NCBI GenBank assembly: GCA_030636485.1 | Contig: DAOVWV010000039.1 | Span: 1 to 9,019 of the forward strand | Length of the DNA stretch: 9,019 bases | Direction: 5' to 3' | From: Methyloprofundus sp. | GTDB taxonomy: Bacteria > Pseudomonadota > Gammaproteobacteria > Methylococcales > Methylomonadaceae | Shown here: in pieces, positions 4,992 through 9,019 of the stretch | Layout of the letters: each line of letters starts with the position of its first letter | Position numbering within the stretch: the first letter of the stretch is position 1 | Notes under the pieces: model-generated | Told to the model about the DNA's origin: nothing | Seen by the model: the letters and a program-made list of their open reading frames with translations, nothing else | Databases searched by the model: none | Position numbers and translations under genes: made by a program

Positions 4992-6242
4992 ATGGCAAAC
5001 AAACATGATACAAATATGTCAAATACAAATCTCCAGCTAAAACGTAAACTTACATTACCGCTGGTCACCTTTTATGGCATTGGTACTATTCTCGGTGCTG
5101 GCATCTATGTACTCGTCGGTAAAGTGGCTGGTTATGCGGGTATGTACTCACCTATTGCTTTTCTTCTCGCTTTGGTGCTAGCTGCATTCTCTGCCCTTTC
5201 CTATGCTGAATTTTCTGCCCGTTTTCCGCTGAGTGCGGGAGAGGCGGTGTACATATTCAAAGGATTGAATTGTCGCTCTCTCTCAGTCTTTGTTGGAATT
5301 TGTATCTGCCTTGCCAGCGCGACATCGGTAGCAACTTTATTGCTAGGTGTCGTTGGTTATCTCAGTGTACTGATAGATATTTCAGACCTACTCGTTATTG
5401 TCGGCCTGGCCTTATTAATGGGCTTGATCGTATCCTGGGGGATCAGCGAATCAGTACTCATCGCGACAGTAATGACCTTAATTGGAATGGCAGGATTACT
5501 ACTGATAATCTGGGTGGCACGCGATAACCTGAATCAGCTACCTGCTCGCCTAGATGAGATGATACCGGCATTTAAGTTTTCCGTCTGGGAAGGTATCTTG
5601 CTGGGCAGTTTTATTGCATTTTATGCATTTCTGGGGTTTGAAGATATTGTCACTGTCGCCGAAGAGGTTCGCAATCCACAGCGTAACCTGCCACTGGCAA
5701 TTATTCTGGCTTTAATTATAACCACACTGTTTTATACGGCTGTCTCTGTGGTCTGTGTACTGAGCCTGCCTACCACTCAATTAGCTCAGACCGATGCTCC
5801 TCTAGCCATGCTTTACAGCACTATAACAGGGCGCTCACCGATGGCCATTACTCTTATCAGCTTGGTATCCATACTGAATGGTGCTTTGATTCAGATTATC
5901 AAAACCTCGCGGATATTATATGGCATGAGCCGCCAGGGCTGGCTACCTTCATGGCTAGGCAAAGTAAATGCACGAACTCATACACCTCTACATGCAACTC
6001 TTTTTGCGACTAGCAGCGTATTACTCTTCGCCTTATACTTGCCTCTACTTGATCTGGTCAAGTTATCCAGCTTTATCACTTTATTCGTCTTCGCCTTGAT
6101 CAATTTTTCTCTATGGCGTTTGAAAGTTCATCAGCCAGCAGTGACAGATACCTTTACCATACCTTGCTGGATACCCGTTGCCGGTTTTTTTAGCAGTAGT
6201 AGCTTTGCCTTATATCAATTATTTTACCTATTATCTGGATAA
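4992..6242 (+). CDS. APC-superfamily amino-acid permease
   Basis: This 416-residue inner-membrane transporter has about 12 helices. Helix 1 (about 23-46) carries GIGTILGAGIYV, the unwound Gly-rich substrate site of APC transporters. Helix 6 (about 201-219, IAFYAFLGFED) is followed by the conserved cytoplasmic loop EEVRNPQRNLP (224-234). Further helices lie near 52-70, 96-145, 150-174, 235-258, 275-300, 333-375 and 381-415. The substrate is probably an amino acid or amine taken up by ion symport or antiport; the sequence does not identify it. ATG 4992 lacks a visible Shine-Dalgarno site; the in-frame ATG at 5016 (M9) is equally possible and would not affect any helix. The gene runs divergently from the lon-like gene and convergently with the next one, so it is probably monocistronic. 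The 47-base gap after it shows only a weak GTAAG/CTTAC hairpin without a T run. Confidence 0.9.
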   Translation: MANKHDTNMSNTNLQLKRKLTLPLVTFYGIGTILGAGIYVLVGKVAGYAGMYSPIAFLLALVLAAFSALSYAEFSARFPLSAGEAVYIFKGLNCRSLSVFVGICICLASATSVATLLLGVVGYLSVLIDISDLLVIVGLALLMGLIVSWGISESVLIATVMTLIGMAGLLLIIWVARDNLNQLPARLDEMIPAFKFSVWEGILLGSFIAFYAFLGFEDIVTVAEEVRNPQRNLPLAIILALIITTLFYTAVSVVCVLSLPTTQLAQTDAPLAMLYSTITGRSPMAITLISLVSILNGALIQIIKTSRILYGMSRQGWLPSWLGKVNARTHTPLHATLFATSSVLLFALYLPLLDLVKLSSFITLFVFALINFSLWRLKVHQPAVTDTFTIPCWIPVAGFFSSSSFALYQLFYLLSG

Positions 6243-6289
6243 TATGAAAAGCACTGGTAAGCCCATAACCTTACACACAAAGTAACCTC

Positions 6290-8500
6290 TCATTCTTCCT
6301 GCTTTGGCCTAACCCACCTTTTGGAAAATATCATCGTAAATACAAAGAGCGAAAGACCTAGGCTGGCCAGCCATAACCCTGATTTTAGGCCAGGAGGTGC
6401 GTACTTTAGTATTAGCTTACCTTGGGCTGAAGGAGGTAGATCTACCTTTACCCAGAATGATTTATATGCCGACACTTCTAGTTCTTGATCATTAAGGTAG
6501 GCTTTATATCCAGGAAACCATAATCGGGCAAAAATTATCTCACCGCCTTGGGCAGGTGTCTGGACTAGTTGTACGCATTCTCTGGAATGTTTGAACTGAC
6601 AGTCTGCTGCAGTCGTAACCTGTGTCTTATCCGCTACCCAAGAAACCAGCCCTGGTAAAGAATAGTTTCCTTTATAGTCAAAAATGCGAGTATGCTTAGT
6701 CTTGCCAGTGCGGGTAAAGTTATTCGCCAGGTATTTCTCAGTATCCTTCGACCTGCTCCCAGTTCGTGCAATAACCCGGTCTACCCGCATAAGCTCTGCA
6801 TGGGTAAGGCTAGTATGTGTATCACGCAAAAAAAGGTTCTTGGCAATTGCTGCGTTGTGACGGAAATTTCCATGGTCATCAATATTCAAGAGACTGCGAA
6901 ATCCCTTATGCCCCACTGGAGTATAGCCATTAATTGTCCTGTCGCCTGCCAGCATTCCTGTGCTTGCTATTCGATATTCCAGATGTGGATTAGGTTTATC
7001 CTTTGAGTTTACATAGCCTCCATAGAATAGGGTGTAGTTTCCCTCTCCTCTTCCAAGGGGAGCAGTCAATGATGCGTCTTCAGGAAACCCCCAGTCCTTG
7101 CCTCGGCCGTCCGTGTGGACCAAAAAGACCACTACCAACACAAGTAGGCTGGTTATATATAAGAACATGCCTAGATTTAAGTGCTTTTTTAGTCGCTTTA
7201 ACAGTGCTGCAGATAGGGCGGCTACAATGAGTGTGGCTAATATGATAACCCAGGCCAATGAAGGCTGGGATTGTATTGAGTGTATGCATTGGAATAATAA
7301 TAATGCCGCGAGTATCCATATGCGCTTGCGAGTGATTTTAAAACCACAGACTTTTAAGCTCAACAGTAATAAGACTGTCAGGCACATCTGGAAATAAGGG
7401 ACGTAACGTAATGGATAGCGAAGAAAACCAGCACGCTCTGGCCCCATTGCAGTCAGCGCAAACAGGATGGCAAGAGCAGCCCATACCCAGGTGCCACTAC
7501 TTTTTAATTTTTGTACAGAAAAATCAATAATACACAGTAATGGAAGCAAAAACCAGGCAGCATAGAAGCTAGGTGCCGTTTGTAGTTGATAGCCACCATA
7601 ACTTCTAAAAAATGCAGCATAACTAGGGTCTGAAAAAGTAATAAGACCATCAAGAGGAGCGACTAAAAAGTTATTCTCATTTGAAAGTGAGGCTGAGCGT
7701 GTACCTATTTCAGCAACGGAAAACAAGGGCAGTAGCGCAGGAGCAGCACATAAGCTTGCCGCAGTACCAACAGCAATCAAGGTATACCCTGTTGAGTGGT
7801 TTTTGCGAATAAAAAACAGGTGTATTAAAACAATGATTGAGGCAACGGCCAGTGCAATAACTGCAGCAGGTCTCCCCGCTGTGAGGCATAAATAATAAGC
7901 AAAGAAAAGCCCCATTAGATTAGCACGCACCTTATTTTCATGGACTACCCCGGCAAGAAATGCCAAGCCGCAGACTAGCCAGCAAAACCCAGCGAAGGTG
8001 ACTAGCCAGCTGGAGGCATTCCAATAGATTGAATAGAAGTTTATTGCAATGACGGTAGACAAGGTAAGAGACTCAGCATTGCGCAAACCAAGGTTGCGCC
8101 CTAGAATAAAACCTGAAACGCCAATTAACGCAAGGTAGACGGCTGTTACAAACCAGGCCGCTATGGCATAGTCATCAAATGAGGGGAGCGTAAAATCGAT
8201 TAGTAAACGTACAGGATTAAAAACCGCGTATTGGTATTCTATGGCATATGCCCCGCCATTCATGATATTTGTGCTTAACCAGGGCATTTCTCCCAGGCGT
8301 AGCATTCTTCCAATATCATATGCTTTGGGTATGGAGTCAGATATTTTGTCGTCAATAAAGAAGTATCTGCTTCTGCGTAAGAGAAGAAACAGTGAAAACA
8401 GAACCGGGGTAAGGAATGAGAGAAAAAAGAAAAAAGAGCTGTTCTTTTCTTTGTTGGTACTATCAGAAATATCGTGTTTTAGGTTTTGCATAGGTGGCAA
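6290..8500 (-). CDS. YfhO-like polytopic membrane protein (GT-C glycosyltransferase superfamily-like)
   Basis: This 736-residue protein has many membrane segments between about 22 and 460, then a soluble domain (about 465-700) and a final helix (about 707-726). The first loop has D50-D51 and a following run, MPW...MNGGAYAIEYQYAVFNP (72-96, in part), that resembles the acidic, glycine-rich first loop of YfhO proteins. The last part of the soluble domain (WFPGYKAYLNDQEL at 661-674, then LKYAPPGLKSG at 698-708) matches the beta-rich YfhO C-terminus. YfhO relatives glycosylate lipoteichoic acid or other surface polymers using lipid-linked sugars; the acceptor here is unknown. The start is TTG 8500 because GGAAG lies about six bases upstream; ATG 8491 is the alternative. 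An A6-G-A6 run lies in codons 22-27. The upstream flippase-like gene on the same strand suggests a shared envelope-glycan role. Confidence 0.78.
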   Translation of the reverse strand: MPPMQNLKHDISDSTNKEKNSSFFFFLSFLTPVLFSLFLLLRRSRYFFIDDKISDSIPKAYDIGRMLRLGEMPWLSTNIMNGGAYAIEYQYAVFNPVRLLIDFTLPSFDDYAIAAWFVTAVYLALIGVSGFILGRNLGLRNAESLTLSTVIAINFYSIYWNASSWLVTFAGFCWLVCGLAFLAGVVHENKVRANLMGLFFAYYLCLTAGRPAAVIALAVASIIVLIHLFFIRKNHSTGYTLIAVGTAASLCAAPALLPLFSVAEIGTRSASLSNENNFLVAPLDGLITFSDPSYAAFFRSYGGYQLQTAPSFYAAWFLLPLLCIIDFSVQKLKSSGTWVWAALAILFALTAMGPERAGFLRYPLRYVPYFQMCLTVLLLLSLKVCGFKITRKRIWILAALLLFQCIHSIQSQPSLAWVIILATLIVAALSAALLKRLKKHLNLGMFLYITSLLVLVVVFLVHTDGRGKDWGFPEDASLTAPLGRGEGNYTLFYGGYVNSKDKPNPHLEYRIASTGMLAGDRTINGYTPVGHKGFRSLLNIDDHGNFRHNAAIAKNLFLRDTHTSLTHAELMRVDRVIARTGSRSKDTEKYLANNFTRTGKTKHTRIFDYKGNYSLPGLVSWVADKTQVTTAADCQFKHSRECVQLVQTPAQGGEIIFARLWFPGYKAYLNDQELEVSAYKSFWVKVDLPPSAQGKLILKYAPPGLKSGLWLASLGLSLFVFTMIFSKRWVRPKQEE

Positions 8501-8615
8501 GGTTTTCTTCCAGTGGGTTTAGCTAGAACTGATATGATGAATAACATATTTTCCATTTATTAATCTATCCCTCTCACCCAGTAATTTGCGGGACTAAAGC
8601 CCCCATTTGCGAATA

Positions 8616-9019
8616 TTATGTACCGCTACTTGTTTGACTATTTAAAGAAAAAAATGGGATAAGTCCAAACAGGCTAGCCAATAATGGAATAATAAATGTC
8701 AGTAAACTTAGTGTGATCGCTTGCTCACTTGGAATCTGCTGCATTTGAAATAAATAAACAAAACCAGCTTCTCGAACACCCAGGCCATTAATGGAGATTG
8801 GTAAGAGTGTTGCGAGAGTAATCAGTGTCCAGCTGACAATATAAAATGACCAGTCTAACTGAATCGTGAGCAGTGTGCCTAAGCCAATGACGAGACTAAG
8901 CCCAATCATTTGAATAATAAGTGCCATTAAAAAGATCAGAATTAAGCGTTTAGGACTGTGATAGAGTTGTTGTAGTGGGCTAATCCAGGGACTCAGTTTT
9001 GGCAGTGCTTTCTGTATAA
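8616..9019 (-). CDS. LPG-synthase-TM/UPF0104 flippase-like membrane protein, C-terminal part (5' end outside window)
   Basis: The reading frame is open from its TAA (8616-8618) to the window edge, giving at least 133 residues, so the ATG at 8927 is internal. Preceding residues (PLQQLYHSPKRLILIF) fit the amphipathic stretch before a helix in this family. The signature LPISINGLGVREAGFVYLF (with IxNGLGxRE) is conserved in the transmembrane domain of lysylphosphatidylglycerol synthases and stand-alone relatives proposed to flip lipids. At least four hydrophobic segments are visible. Stand-alone versions are often next to glycosyltransferases, and here a YfhO-like gene follows after 115 bases on the same strand. 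Whether a C-terminal aminoacyl-transferase domain exists is settled: it does not, because the protein stops shortly after the last helix. Confidence 0.85.
   Translation of the reverse strand, partial: IQKALPKLSPWISPLQQLYHSPKRLILIFLMALIIQMIGLSLVIGLGTLLTIQLDWSFYIVSWTLITLATLLPISINGLGVREAGFVYLFQMQQIPSEQAITLSLLTFIIPLLASLFGLIPFFSLNSQTSSGT

Noticed and set aside
6243..6289. Possible terminator between the permease and yfhO-like genes
   Set aside because: Only a 5-bp GTAAG/CTTAC stem is present, with no T run on either strand.
6692..7397. Several + strand and out-of-frame ORFs inside the yfhO-like gene
   Set aside because: They lie wholly within the membrane-protein gene and encode no recognisable domains.
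8585..8615. Possible hairpin (GGGACTAAAGCCC) after the flippase-like gene
   Set aside because: The pairing is interrupted and the loop is too small; no T run follows.

Overview
The window looks like a moderately AT-rich gammaproteobacterial chromosome. The best marker is the 3' part of a tmRNA (ssrA), whose last 30 or so bases closely follow the E. coli pattern and whose visible tag ends DENYSMALAA. The order or genus cannot be fixed from the sequence. A Lon-family protease of the non-canonical COG1067 (LonB-like) type and an APC permease also fit a proteobacterium.

Layout. Positions 1-283 hold the tmRNA 3' portion, followed by a gene-free stretch (284-716) with a rho-independent terminator, helically phased GCGGTA repeats, a perfect 14-bp hairpin and a degenerate dispersed repeat. 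Positions 717-2248 hold two complete type II toxin-antitoxin modules pointing at each other. The first is a RelB/RelE pair on the + strand (about 32% GC by hand count). The second is an Xre/RES pair on the - strand. A hairpin at 1251-1297 lies between them and can terminate both. An inverted, diverged copy of part of the dispersed repeat lies beyond the second module (about 2331-2390), so both modules sit between two inverted repeat copies next to ssrA, a classic integration locus.

Positions 2424-4814 (-) encode a 796-residue Lon-like ATP-dependent protease with Walker A and an intact Ser-Lys dyad. Divergent from it, 4992-6242 (+) encodes a 12-helix APC-superfamily permease. Convergent with that, 6290-8500 (-) encodes a 736-residue YfhO-like polytopic membrane protein. 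Upstream of it on the same strand is the C-terminal part of an LPG-synthase-TM/UPF0104 flippase-like protein, which runs off the window at 9019. The last two probably belong to an envelope glycan or lipid locus.

How the parts may relate. RelE-type toxins cleave mRNA on ribosomes, tmRNA rescues such ribosomes, and Lon-family proteases can degrade antitoxins. Having ssrA on one side of the module block and a Lon-like protease on the other is suggestive, but ssrA being an integration hot spot is a sufficient explanation. I see no clearly new system. The best leads are the repeat-bounded double toxin-antitoxin block and the well-defined Xre operator/promoter.
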